This document shows positions 37,971 through 51,300 of a stretch of 64,000 nt of DNA, piece by piece; within the stretch, counting starts at the first letter, position 1, and each line of letters opens with the position of its first letter. A program made the translations under genes and the position numbers. The notes beneath the pieces are model-generated. The model was given only the letters and a program-made list of their open reading frames with translations, had not been told where the DNA came from and ran no database searches. The DNA comes from Nematostella vectensis (lineage: Eukaryota; Cnidaria; Anthozoa; Actiniaria; Edwardsiidae): positions 7,324,498-7,388,497 of the forward strand of contig NC_064045.1 of assembly GCF_932526225.1 (NCBI RefSeq), in the 5' to 3' direction.

Positions 37971-38694
37971 AAATCTAGGTGATTTCGGGTTTCCACCAAT
38001 TCTTTCAGGTGCATTAGTTGTTACAGAATACACCAATCTTTCGGCGTTATGTCAAAGACGGCTTTGACAAATGTGTTTACCCTTGAGTTGGCAGTTCCGA
38101 GATGACCACACTGCAATTTGTGAAGGTTTTTGTAACACTTCCTCAAGCCACCTTCCCGTCGGCCGGCCATTGTACTCTATACAGAGAGCATGATAAGTGT
38201 CTCCCCCATGTCCTCCTTGTATGGCGGCCCAAATCCTGTAGAAATGAGCTCAAGTATCTTAACTCCGCGCTCATCTTGTGTCTGAAATGCATAGAACATA
38301 AATGTCATGAGCGTTAACAATCGCGGACAATTTGTTTTGTACAAAAAGCTCACATTTTTTTACAACGATCATCTGCTTCCTTACAATCATTTTTTTTAAA
38401 TGACCTCCCCTTCCCCTCCTAACAATGTTGATACGACTTGGAATGGCCCGCAAACACTTTCACTGAAATATCCAGCATATTGATCAGTGGGGGAAGCGGA
38501 GGGAGAAAGACTTTGTGCGAAAATTTGTTTTGCGAACGCCTTTGTCCCAAAGTAAATTACAGCAGATTGAAGAATACAGGGATAGACAGACTTAAAGTAC
38601 CTTAGTCGGGTAGATTTTCTCACGAAGTGTTGTCCACATGAGAAGCCCCGAGATGGTGGGTAACACAGCGGTCAGAGTGATTTTAAACCGCGAA

Positions 38695-39033
38695 CTAGTT
38701 TTGCGCACCATGGCGGCTAGCGGATAGAAGAGGCGTTACAGCGGCGTTTAACGGAAGCTTTGGCGCTTTGTCTCTCGCTTTTTTTTTTGCTAAGCTCTTG
38801 TCGCCCAACTCAAACTGATGAACAGCGACGATGGTATATGCCTTACTATTGATGGAAAAGGCGGGCGCTAAATACGCTTCGACGCTTGAGTGCAAATTTG
38901 CGGTGGCGTTTCTACCGCCATGCAGACCGACGGCTTGATCGTCTTCGCCGGATATCTGCTGTTGGATCTTTGATAGTATACCCAACCAGGGCGAGCGCGC
39001 GTTCGTAAAGAAGCACAGATTCCAATTTCTCAT
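38695..39033 (-). CDS. Possible 112-aa ORF near a GC-rich island, unrecognised
   Basis: Minus-strand ORF with coding-like composition (SKIQQQISGEDDQAVGLH, then SSVEAYLAPAFSINSKA, then AKKKARDKAPKLPLN), in sequence clearly richer in GC than its surroundings. No family recognised and no neighbouring exons found. A CpG-rich segment at 39120-39185 lies upstream of its start. Confidence 0.2.
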   Translation of the reverse strand: MRNWNLCFFTNARSPWLGILSKIQQQISGEDDQAVGLHGGRNATANLHSSVEAYLAPAFSINSKAYTIVAVHQFELGDKSLAKKKARDKAPKLPLNAAVTPLLSASRHGAQN

Positions 39034-39039
39034 GTATTA

Positions 39040-40150
39040 TGTGACGTCATAACTCATAATAATTGAATCGAAATTACGTCATTGCGAATTTTTTTTAATT
39101 AAAAAAAAACTTTATTTAAGGCAGCCGGCGGATGCGTCTCTGCGCTCGCAGAACAGCCCTAATAGCTGTGCGCATGCGCGAGCTCTGACAAAAACCAGTT
39201 GCTACGAAAAGCATAACAATCAATCTTTGAATTTTTTTTTTCTTTTTCCTCTAGCTCGCCCGGTCAACTCCTTAGTAAAACATATTTGGTAGTCCACTTC
39301 GACCACTTCGCTTTTTTTATCAAGCGTCAAGGATTACGTAAACTTGCAGTAATTCAAGTTTACTAAGATTTTACAGGCCACCATTTAAAAAGTCGGCCCA
39401 AATCCTAACGTTTTAGAATAACACAGGTCTCCCGTGTTCTCGTCCAAGGCTCTTTTAGACAATTAAACAAAAAACAGTCATTGATAGACATGTATATACT
39501 GAATACAGCTTTAAAGTCCTGATTTTCAAATTCTGATAAGGGAATTGACTCTGAATTGTATTCTGAAAAGGAAATTTGACTAAGAATTTGAAATTTTTAC
39601 AGAGCTTTGAAAATTTTTTTGGCCACGTGTGATGACAGGTTCGTATTTTAATATAAGGGAATTCAGAAAATTATAGCTCTTTGCTTGCCTTTGTTTTTCT
39701 AAGTTAAAGTCCGTAAACATTTTCAGAATCCGCACGGTACTGGAACTAGTTTGGCGATATTTTTGGGCACTTTCCCTTTGCAGCCTGGTCTCTTGTGCAT
39801 GCGCATTGTCAGCTGTCCTTAGTTTCGGATGTCAGAATGACATCAGCAATCGTGTTTTCTGTTGTTGCTAATGTCTTTTTATTTAAATATCGACATAAAT
39901 GCTTCCGGGTTTTCCTGGGAAACAGGAAGTGCGTCTATCAGAATAGACTTTCCTTGGAGCTTCGGTCTGATTAACTCAATTAGTATTTCAAATTAGCCAA
40001 AATTAACAGTATAACAAGCAGTTTACGTTGCAATATCAATAAAAAGCAATATTATTGCTTAGCAAAGCAGAGCAAAAATCACTGTTTTATATTTAAATAG
40101 ATTGTTGTTCTGATTATCAGAAAACAGGAAGTTCAAAGGTGCTTTCCTTT
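39040..40150. other. No gene seen; CpG-containing patch
   Basis: GCGCATGCGCGAGCTC-type text at 39168-39185 could be a promoter; the rest is AT-rich. Confidence 0.4.
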
Positions 40151-40175
40151 TAGTGTTGAACCAATATCACATGAT

Positions 40176-40475
40176 TTGTGTTACATTCTTCTCCTCAAAC
40201 TGAGAGACTCATCAGAGAGGAACTTTCTATGTTATGTCCCTGTGAGAATGAAGACCATCAAACAGGTTCGATGTACTCAGCTATCTCATAACCTCATGAA
40301 GAACGAATGCCCATGGAAATTACCTGGGGATAAGGAAAAAGTTCGCATGATTCGCGTCATGATAGATTACAAAGATTCTAAAGGAAAAGTGGACTCAGTC
40401 AGCATGACATGTTGTGCCGAACACCAGGATAATGCTGAGGAAGCTCTGATTGCAGAAAACGGGCTAACTCGCTAA
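40176..40475 (+). CDS. Possible exon of an unrecognised cysteine-containing protein
   Basis: Open frame of about 99 codons ending in TAA at 40475, with an acceptor-like TTTTAG just upstream (40148-40153). The sequence has protein-like composition (SSERNFLCYVPVRMKTIKQ, then NLMKNECPWKLPGDKEKV, then KGKVDSVSMTCCAEH). Cysteines, including a C..CPW and a CC pair, suggest a secreted, disulfide-bonded ending such as a growth-factor or cytokine-type domain; I cannot name it. No matching upstream exon was found. Could be a terminal exon of a gene lying to the left. Confidence 0.35.
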   Translation: MCYILLLKLRDSSERNFLCYVPVRMKTIKQVRCTQLSHNLMKNECPWKLPGDKEKVRMIRVMIDYKDSKGKVDSVSMTCCAEHQDNAEEALIAENGLTR

Positions 40476-40539
40476 GGTTCAGAACAAGACTCTGCTCTGC
40501 TTATAAACGACCACAAAGACTACCCCTGGATAGAGAAGT

Positions 40540-40705
40540 GCTCGCTAATGATAACCAAAGACTACACTTCTACAAGACTGTTTTGCTCATGACGGCGGAA
40601 AACTACGCTTTCTACAAGACTGTTTTGTTTATGACCGCTGAAGACAACACTTCTTGAAGACTATGTTTCTTTATGACCGCAAAAGACTACACTTCTATAA
40701 GTTAA
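40540..40705 (+). repeat. Tandem repeat of about 55 bp after the 40.2-kb ORF
   Basis: Units of AAGACTACACTTCTACAAGA plus CTGTTTTG..TATGACCGC occur three to four times (40557, 40606, 40649, 40682). They directly follow the stop of the possible exon and may be its 3' UTR. Confidence 0.65.
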
Positions 40706-41129
40706 CAGCCAGCGAAGAATACAAGGCGACCACGAAAGATTGCCTTTACTACAAGACTTTTCGCTGAAAAAGTGAAGTAGATTTAACGAAATGAGCCGAG
40801 ACCTCCTTAGTGCAATATAGAATAGTATAAAAATGCATACATGGTAGGGATCTCGTGCAAGGGCAATTATGAAAACGCAGTAGCCAGGTAAGCGGTAGCT
40901 GCTCAGGGTCTTGAATGAGTTAGTGAGCTGTAGTTTTATTTCTTCTCTCGAATAACTCTTAACCATATTACCTTTATATGTAGTAAATAGCTACCGTTTC
41001 ATTCATGTTTGGAAAGTGGAAACGTTTATGGCACTATGGGTACTCATAAATAAATAATTACAGGAAATGCGAATTTCATAATGTCCGGTGTATCTGGTGA
41101 AAAACGCATGGCGGGCTCCAGAGTAGTAT

Positions 41130-41200
41130 TTTTCTGACCACGGATCAAATCGGCATCCTTAGCTCTGGAAATAGGTCTTTAGATCCATATAACTTTATCT
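41130..41200 (-). mobile_element. Partial SINE body copy
   Basis: TTCTGACCACGGATCA is the complement of the TGATCCGTGGTCAGA block of the SINE at 31724. Only a short body segment is recognisable. Confidence 0.4.
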
Positions 41201-41730
41201 GTCCAAATGCACACATAAAATTAACCTCCTTATTGACTACTAACGAAGTTGTCAACCTGAGCAGGGTGGGGTCCGGGCCCCTGCCGTGGTTATAAATGTG
41301 TATCTGTGCGTCCATTTGCTCAGGGACGGACCTTTAGAACGATACAAAAATAGAATGAAAATGGGCGCACAGCCACACGCCTACTTGTAATAGTTTTTGA
41401 AAATATTAGGCAGGGGGAGGGGGGGGGGGGTACGTGCCCCAGTGCCCCATCCCCTGCTACGGCTCTTGCTAGTTATGACATTTGGTTTCGTTTGGGGGAT
41501 GAACTTTAAAATAACACAATCAGAGAATCTACGCAAGCAGATGTAAGCTGGTAAGTTGTGAGATGGATGTAAGAAGAAATATGAGAAAAAAATGCTTTAT
41601 AATTTTACCATCACGGAAACAACAAAACTTTATTTCTACCTATACAAAGGAAGATAATTTTATTTCTGAATGCACGTCTAATGGCTATATTCTTCACTCT
41701 TCATGCAATGCATTTGTACCTACTCTACCG

Positions 41731-42172
41731 TAAAATCTAATAAACGCCCCCTTTCTCAAGAACGCCTTCTATCTAATGAACGCCCCCCCCTCCTCCCGCT
41801 AAGCTTACAAGTTTATATAACAAGCTTACATGAGTTTCTATTAACGCCCCCCTACCCTCCCTCCCAGCTTAAAATTAAACGACATTCCCGTAATATAAAT
41901 CAAATTCAAATGCCTTCTTGCTTAATCTGAGCTTGGCTTCTACTGGTTGAGACTTACACAATGTCTTGCACAATGTCACCTAACGCTTGCTACGATGCTA
42001 TTATTTAACCTGATGACTGAGAGTAGAACCCCACTGCACTTGGGTTTGTTATATTTTTATAGTTTTTAAAGAACGCCCATTCTCTAATAAACGCCCCCTA
42101 TCTATTGAACGTCCCCCCTCGGACCACCGAAATTTAATAAACGCCCCGGCCGTTTATTAGATCATTTTAGGG
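41731..42172. mobile_element. MITE-like block with TAATAAACGCCCC direct and inverted words
   Basis: TCTAATAAACGCCCC at 41737 and related words at 41775, 41840, 42075-42105 and 42133, ending with the inverted CGTTTATTAGATCATTTTA at 42154-42172. The clustering near both ends resembles subterminal repeats of a small DNA transposon. It ends about 170 bp before the LCMT1 start codon, so it may form part of its promoter. Confidence 0.5.
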
Positions 42173-42341
42173 GCTCATGATCTGCTCAGAGTACTTGGCT
42201 ATCTGGGTTGCCTGTGGTTTTGTGAGGCCTGGCTACACAATCAATCAAGAAATCAAAATGGCAGACTGTGTGACAGTAACTGTCTGCTATTTTCACAAGG
42301 TAATGTTCATCAGAACTTAATTTTAAGAAAAGCTTAAAGCA

Positions 42342-45300
42342 ATGGACCAGTCACAAGATGAGGCAGTTATCGCCACGAACGACGATGCATCGTCTTGCAA
42401 AAGGTCTGGGGGAAACAAAAGTTGAAATGTTTGTTGTGATTTCTGAGGTCGTTTTGACCATATTTCGTGTGACATCCTTCTTGTACTTTTGCGTGGTTTT
42501 GCAGAAGTGCCGTGCAAAAAGGATACTGGGAAGATAACTTCATCCAGTACTTTGTTAAACAAGCCGAACGGCGAACACCTGAGATCAATAGAGGTAAAAA
42601 TAGACTTCGTCTACAAGACGAATCCTTTCAGCTCTATGTAAAAGGGGGAACAGCTGAGTGCGTGGAACAAATTTTGAACGAAGAAGGACATAAGATATCA
42701 CAATGGTATAAAGATAATTTCCTCAAAGGGAACTATGATAAATATAGCTTGATGTTGCTAGGCAAAAAAAATAGAAATAAAGACAACCTATCTATACAGG
42801 TTAAGATTGATGAAGAAATAATTAAATCGTCTACTGAAATGAAACTGCTAGGAGTGACTCTTGACGATAAGCTGAACTTTAGTCTTCATATCAGTGAAAT
42901 ATGTAAGAAAGCAAGCCAAAAAGTTGGTGTGTTGGTAAGGCTTAGAAATCTAATCCCAGTAGACGCCAAATTACAACTTTATAAATCAGCAATTTTACCC
43001 AATCTCACATATTGTCACACGATATGGCACTTTTGTAAAGCCGCTGATGCTAGAAAGTTAGAGAGAGTCCAAGAGAGGGCTCTACGCGCAATATTTAATA
43101 ATAGAACTGACACTTATGCTGAACTTTTAAGGAGAGGGCGATTGTCAAGCTTAGAGAATAGAAGATTACAAGACATTCTTATATTAATGTACAAAGTTAG
43201 AAATTCCCTAGCTCCTGAGCATATTCAAAGTATATTTTTTCAGCAAGACAGGAGTTACAACTTGAGGAGCGATTTTCCTGTTCCAAGATTTAATACAATC
43301 ACATATGGTAGACACAGCATAAGGTTTCTAGGCCCCTATATTTGGGGTAAAATAAGTCAGGAACTTCGTAATAAGACCAGCCTACAGGCTTTTAGGACGG
43401 GAGTGCGCACTCTTGATGTGCTTGGCCTGCTGGATGGCGCATGTGACTGCATCGCATGCTCATCCTAGTGGGGTGGGCACGTGGGGTGGTCCCGTGTGCT
43501 GTCTGGCGGTCGGGCACATGAGGAGTGTGCACCACCCTTGTATCATATTTTTATATTAATTTGTTTTGTTATTTATTTATATGTTGCTTGTTTGTTTGTT
43601 TGTTTGTTCTTGTGTCTATTTGTATACACATGTCTGTTTACTTGTATCTACGCCTGTGATAGTTCGTCTATATAGTGTTTGTGTATATAATATATTATAT
43701 TAATATGTATAATACGTATAGTTTTCTATAATATTTTTAATATTTTATATATAGCTAGATTAGATTCTAAATCATATTATTTATTAATTATCTGATTATT
43801 TATTTTTTATAGTGTCCACAATTAGCTTTTTAGCTAAACACTTTTGACACTTAAATAAAGTTTATGTATGTATGTATGTCCAATGGTCTTGTCGTGAAAA
43901 AAAACGCGAGTTTACCGTAGACATTTTCCACGACACCCCAACAGGGCATTAACAGCACCAAAAACTAGACACAACAAGTTTCAGCGTCATTTATCTACAA
44001 TTTCACACTTATTTCTATTTTTCTACTCTTCCCTATATGATTACTTTAGTTCTTCCCTCTGACCCCTATAGAATCAGGGCTTCTGGAATTACGTGCTTGT
44101 GCGGAAGCGCGTAATTTGGCTTTCTCCGCGTAATCTGCGTAAACCAAAAATTTCTGCATAATCCCGCGTAATTTGGCTAAATTTTGAAAAACAAAACATT
44201 TAAGTGAATAGATGATGTGTTTTTTTAGGGTTCTATCTCTATTTCTCATAAAAAAAGAGAAACATACTTCGTAAGATTGCAATATTCCGAACTGAATTTC
44301 GAAAACAAATAAAATGACTAGGCGTTCTTTGCTAAACCGTGAAGGCATAGGACTAACAATAAAATACCTTTTTTAATTGGCTTGTTGCTAGAATCCAATA
44401 AAAACTTGGCTAAGATATTTTCGCGCAAAAAAATTGCCTTTTCAAGTTATTTCGTGCTTTCCTTCGGTACAAAATGTAGGTTGAGCGTAACAGTTGATAT
44501 TCCATGTAATTTAGCACGTAATTCAGTAAAGAATCCTGCAAAATTTAAATTTTTAAAGAAACATGTATTGCAAAATCCCACATAATTTAGCGCGTAATGA
44601 TTGATTTTCCGCGTAATTCAGCGCGTAATTTAGCAAAGAATCCCGCATAATTTAGAGTTTTTTCCCGCGTAATTCTAGAAGCCCTATAGGATATCAGTGC
44701 TATGCACAAACATATGCGTGGGTTACCCATTATGATTTACGGTAGGAAGGTCAAATTTGAAAACTCACCAAACTAATTAGGGAAAATGAGTGTTGTTAGC
44801 ATAGGACGTTTTTTTCACAATGCTTAATGTAATAACCACAAATTTGAAAACAAATTTCAATTGGGTTTAAATAGAAAATAGCAAGACAACTAATTTAATC
44901 ATTAGCCATCTTAGGGTCAAACATTTCGTAATCACTGCTTTCATCATGTAGGCAAAATTATATCACAAGCTACAAGAGCTATGATGCAACCAAACTCAGG
45001 CAAAGTCTTTGGCCAGGGGGGGGAGTGATGTTATAACATCATATCCTTAGAGTTCTTAAAACCTTTCACTTATATCAATCTAGCCAAAACAAAGCATAGA
45101 TAAACTTTCAAATTCTGAAAAGGGAATTGAATTTGATTAAAATTTTAATTTTCTACAGATCTTTGAAAAATTCCTGGTTGCGTGAAAGGAGATTGAATCG
45201 AGTCAATAATTCCAAGTTTTGATGGGAAAATCTGAAACAACGTATTTTCCTTAAATCAGTTAAAATTCAGAGACGGAATACCACAAAATATTGGCGAATT

Positions 45301-48300
45301 GTTTTCTATTGCAATGCTACCCACAATAAGGCGAAGAATAATTTAAAGTCGAGAATTGTATGCGAAAAAAGAAAATATCGTTTTGTTGTTGGTTTCAAAA
45401 ACAGCGCGGGCTCGTGAGGATGTCGCCATTCTTGATTGCGAATGCAGCACGCGCACAATGCAAAAACTATTCAAAGACTAAAAAATATCTGCTATATTTG
45501 GCAGATTTGTTTCCTGAAGTTAAATAATCATTTGAATACCAGGTTGAGATATAAATATGACTGTAAAAGTTGTAACCACACAACGTTCTTCAGCAATAAC
45601 TAAGAAGACATGAAGACAGGAACCGGTTTAGCGCGTGAATATGTTTTCTCACTGTTGACATCTCAATCTACGTCACAAATGACTGGACCCGGGCCTTTCA
45701 GTTAATACCTTTTTTTTCGAAGGTTGACCAAAATACCTCAATATTACAGATTTGAGTTATTCGCGCGAACACCTTATGGGGTCTATAAGAACCACATACC
45801 ATTTGGAAGATGAAAATATGAAGAATTGACAAAGTCTATAAACTCTGAAAGGTTATATGGACTTAATCATGATTATCATAATATTCTTGTGAGAAAGGGC
45901 TTATTTTCTATTGAAAATTAAAATGGTGTGATGGACACAGCTATTTCTATGTTTACTTCTATGATTATCTTGAATTTTCCACTGAAAAAGTCACACTATA
46001 TACAATATGAAGAATTGACAAAGTCTATCAACTCTGAAAGGTTATATGGACTTAATCATGATTATCATAATATTCTTGTGAGAAAGGGCTTATTTTTTAT
46101 TGAAAATGAAAATGGTGTGATGGACACAGCTATTTCTATGTTTACTTCTATGATTATCTTGAATTTTTCACTGAAAAAGTCACACGATTTCGTGATGAAA
46201 GTTGCCTACTGGATCCTGTTTGCACAAAACAGGCATAAGAATAGTATTTTCTTACACTTACTGTTTCTCGTACCAGGCTACTATGCAAGAGTTAAAGGCA
46301 TGCACACTCTTGTGGGGCAGTTCCTCGAACTCACTGACCGTAGCTGCCAGATTATCAGTTTAGGAGCTGGATTTGATACACTCTTTTGGCAACTCAAGGT
46401 AGAAGATGCTAAACAGTAAATAATATTTAATTACTTATTATTGCCCAATTCGACATCAAAATATTGAGTGTATGTACAGCTGTCTACACTAAATATAAAA
46501 TGTTTTGAAATTTGAACTACCACTTGTCCAGTTGGTACAATTTGTACAATTGGAATTTGACTTACTTTAGGCACCCGTTGTTAAGATGCCAGTGGTACCG
46601 CTTGTCATTAATCATTGGCACCAGTGGTACCATTGGTACGAGTGGTGGAACAATGGCTCACCTCTTGTACAAGTGGTGTTTTACCTCTGTTCATGTGAAA
46701 GTTATTATTAACAAAATTCTGATTGACCTGTGTCTTGATTTCTTAGGGAAGCTCATTCCATACTTTGGTCATGGCATTGTCTTCTTGGGTTTTCATGTAG
46801 CGCTACTGTCAACAGGGTGGTAAAGGGAATTTTTGTGAAACAAGATTTTGCCATTTTTTACTGTCGAGAAACGTGAAATCGTCCATTTTGTCCATCCGTC
46901 TGTGAAACATCATTTGACAATTTAAAATGCCATTTTTTGGTCTCTGAAATGTGAAAAAAGCAATTTTGCCTGGTCCGTGAAACATGATCTATACCCCCTT
47001 TACCATCCTGTGTCAATAAAATGTCACAGTATTCAGTAATAATGATACAGTAGCTGGCTGCTTTATCAAGTCCAAACTGTTATGTTCTTTATTTTTTATT
47101 GTTGTTTTCTCTTAGTCGTTTAGAAAATATCATAATAATGAAAATGTACTGATTTTCAGCACAAGGGGAAAGATCCAGCAGTGTTTATAGAAGTTGACTT
47201 CAGCAGTGTCACAAGCAGAAAATGTCACAGCATAAAGTGAGAAACACAGTTGTCTGCTGATTGAACTGGGGCGTACACAGTATAAAGTGAAGGGCACAGC
47301 TATCTGCAGTATACTGTATGAAGTAAGGTGCCCTAAGCAGAGTGTAAGGGGCACAGATATCTACCGTACAGTATATGTGGTGAAGTGTACTCAGTGTAAA
47401 GTAAGGCCCAGGACAAACGCCGTTCTATTCGTGTGCCATTCCAAGTTCAGAAGACAATAGAATTGGTTTGTTTGCATGCATTTGCATTTGGAATGGTACA
47501 TGAAAAGAGTTACAGTTATCTACTGTATAAACAAAAATGCTGTTATGAATAATACAGACAATTACTCTATTTTTTTTCTTTTTATTACACTCATAAAAGC
47601 TACTGTAAAGAGTATTGAATTTGATGTGAAACAGTAATCAGTTACTGTATACATATACAGTAGCATGATGTCATTTTAGAAGATGTTTCCCATGTGAATG
47701 GTACAGTACTAGTATTTGTTGAGAGGGGAATGTATTAAATTTACAAATATCACTTGCCATATGTTTCATGTATCAGTGCTCTCTACCTTGTCTTTGCCAC
47801 TGTTTATACAAAGCAATCAGTAAAATTGTATATTTATTGTCAGAATGCCAGACTAGACAGGGAGTGGGGTTCCTTTTAACCACCCTCAATACAGAACTTG
47901 TCTTTCTTTCAGAATGCGAAAGCAGCTGAAAGAAGTCTTTACGGCAGAGGACAACTTAACTATAGGTACACAGCAGTGTCATTTAATCGTCCCGTTTGCT
48001 TATATTCATTTATGCCCTTTTTTATATTATTTTATACCATTTTCATGATTGGCAGATCCAAATGAAGTTCACTCCAAGAGTTATCATCTCATTGCTTCTG
48101 ATCTACGTGATTTATCAGCACTAGATACTAAATTTACAGAGATTGGATTAGACAGAGAGTAAGTAATGACTATGCAAAAAGTGAGCCCAACAACAAGTCT
48201 TTAACAAAATCAAGCTAATGTCCTTCTCTTAAGTAATTGCCTCTCTACCATAATGCCTGTTTTTTATTATGTTGGTGCTGCATGGATTGGGCGCTGTACT

Positions 48301-51300
48301 AGGTTAGGCCTCACTTTTAAGCCTACAAAAGAAGGTTGCTAGAGTAATACTTGACAAGAAACCCGTAGTGTTCGGCAGATCAGGGTTGGGGGGGGGGGGT
48401 GTTTGCCAGAGCACAAGAGGTCGATTTGCTATTAAATAAATAGTCATACATTTACTGTATTCTCCTGCATTAGCTATATTGGTACTTCTGATACATTCAC
48501 TGTATTTTGTTCAAGATTTTATCCTAAAGTTGGGTTGACTGCTACAGTACATTAGGAGGTAACTAGAGGTCCGAAGGAAAACAGAAACAAAAACAACTTT
48601 TAAGCATGTTGCTAATGTCTGAGAGTGAGAGTGTGATATCAGCATTTTTTTTTGTTCCACCTACAGCTTGCCAACTCTGTTTCTGGTTGAATGTGTATTT
48701 GTTTACATGAAACCAGAACATTCTGCAGCACTCATTGACTGGACTGGAAGAAACTTCAATACAGCCATTTTTATCAACTTTGAACAGGTTTTGTCAATAT
48801 TTCTGTCCTTTTATTTAATATATATTTTTAAATTGTTTTCAACATCAGCATAACCATTACTTGATTAATACAGCAGTTTTTATTGTTTTCATTTCCCCAA
48901 TCTTGGGTTGTTATTTTGGTTATTCTTGAAGAAAGGTCATTTATTCTAAAGTGAATCAACAAAAAGGCTAATAGAAATTCTTTACCATTTTTATTCTCAC
49001 CATACCCATCACCATCAGATCTCAACATTATTTTAATCGAAACATTTGCCATCAATTTACATTGACTTTCCCACTGGTCAGTTCCCCTTCTCAATGCATT
49101 TTTCTTGGTTTCATTTTTCTAATTCCTTATTTAGGTCAACATGCAAGACAGATTTGGACAAGTAATGATTGAGAATCTAAAGGTACAGTACTGTGTACTT
49201 AAGAGGGTGCAAGGGATGGTTTAGTGCATGAGATGTGGCAATTTCTTTTGCCCAAATTATGCTTTAAGGTATTGCATAGTTTATTGTTATTTTAATGTGT
49301 ATCAGATTGGCAATCCAGCATTTTTTTTTACATTTCAAACGTAGTGTACAGTTGTCAGTGATAAGTGACTTTGGTAGTATGTTGGACGAATGTTTTTCTA
49401 TTTATTATTAGAATTATTGGAAAACTGTAATTGTAATAATAAGGCAACTGCTCTAGTTTGCCTACACGTGGTCGGTTGCCTAATGATCTTAACTTGATTA
49501 ACTAATGACCTAATGACCTGCTATACAAGCCTAACATTTCATTAAACTTTTTCTTGATGTTCATAGTGCCGTGAATGTACATTGGTTGGTGCACTTGCTT
49601 GTCCTGACATAGAGTCACAGGTTGGTACAGTATCTTCACCGTTTCTACTGTAGCTATTACCAGGGCTGTTTTTTTAGTGTAGTTGATAATTTACCGGGGT
49701 TTGATTGGAATTACCAGACTAAGAAGCTTTGAAAGATTTTTTTTAACGTGTAAGGTAAATGGGTTATTCCCAATTGCTAGCTTAACAACCATTTAAGATT
49801 TTTTTGGTAGACTGGAAAGTGAAAAACTGAATTGTCTGAAATTTAATATCATCATCTTGTATCAAGGCATATCAGGGTAAGGTGAGATGGAGTAAAGGTG
49901 AGGTAAAGTTAGGATGAGTTGTGGTGAAGAAAAGGTGAGGTGAAATGAGGTGAGGGGGAGGTGAGATGAGGTGAGGGTGAGGTGAGATGAGATGAGGTAA
50001 GATGAGGTTAAATGAGGTAGGGGTGAGGTGAGATGAGGTGAGGGTGAGGTGAGATGAGATGAGGTAAGATGAGGTTAAATGAGGTAGGGGTGAGGTGAGA
50101 TGAAGTAAGGATGAGGTGAGGTGAGATGAGATGAGGTAAGGGTGAGATGAGATAAAGTACAGGTGAGGTGAGATGAGGTACGGATGAGGTGAGATGAGGT
50201 ACGGGTGAGGTGATATGAGGTGAGGTGAGATGAGGTAAGGGTGAGGTGAGATGAGGTAATGGTGGGGTGAGATGAAGTACGGGTGAGGTGAGACGAGGTA
50301 AGGATGAGATAAGGTAAGGGTGAGGTGAGATGAAGTAAGGATGAGGCGAGGTGAGGTAAGGTAAGGATGAGGTGAAATGAGGTTAGGGTGAGGTGAGATA
50401 AGGTAAGGGTGAGGTTAGATGAGGTACGGGTGTTTTGAAATGAGGTAAGGGTGAGATGAGGTAAGGGTGAGGTGAGGTAAAGATGAGGTGAAATGAGGTA
50501 AGGGTGAGGTGAGATAAGGTAAGGATGAGGTGAAATGAGGTAAGGGTGGGGTGAAATGAGGTAAGGGTGAGGTGAGATGATATAAGGGTGAGATGGGATG
50601 AGGTAAGGGTGAGGTGAGATGATATAAGGGTGAGATGGGATGAGGTAAGGGTGAAAGGAGATGATATAAGGGTGAGATGGGATGAGGTACTGGAAACGTG
50701 AGATGAGTTGTAAGGGTGAGGTAAAGTGAGGTAAAGGTTAGGGTAAGATTAAGTGTGTGGCGATGAAATGTGAAGATGTGTTAAGATTAGGTAAAATCAG
50801 ATACGAATAAATACAAACAGTCAAAATATTCGTGTTCGTTCAGAAGAATGAATACACCAGTTTGTGGTGTATTGTAAGATAAGGTAAGGCATAGTCGGGT
50901 CTCGTTTTTATCTTTTGATTCCTCTCAATCTTCAGAAGCAGCGTTATCTGTCACACGGCTGGCAGGATGCCAGGGCTTTTACCATGGCTGAGGTCTACAA
51001 AAACCTTCCAAGGGATGACGTCATGAGGTATAACAAAATCTGGTTTAACTTTTTTTGAAGTACAGCTATCGTTTCATGTAATTGTAGGGATTACAAATCT
51101 CGCATTATCCTTTCTTTGCTTATGTTTTTTTTCAACTTTTTTCTCTATAAGTTTGATAAGCTATGCCTTATCCAAATTCCTAAATTATCTCCCTTCTGTT
51201 AAGGCGAATACATCATCAAAACCTTCCCTCGGTAATTTTGATACTTACCTCTTTGCAGAATTGAGAAGTTGGAGTTTCTTGACGAGGTCGACCTTCTTCT

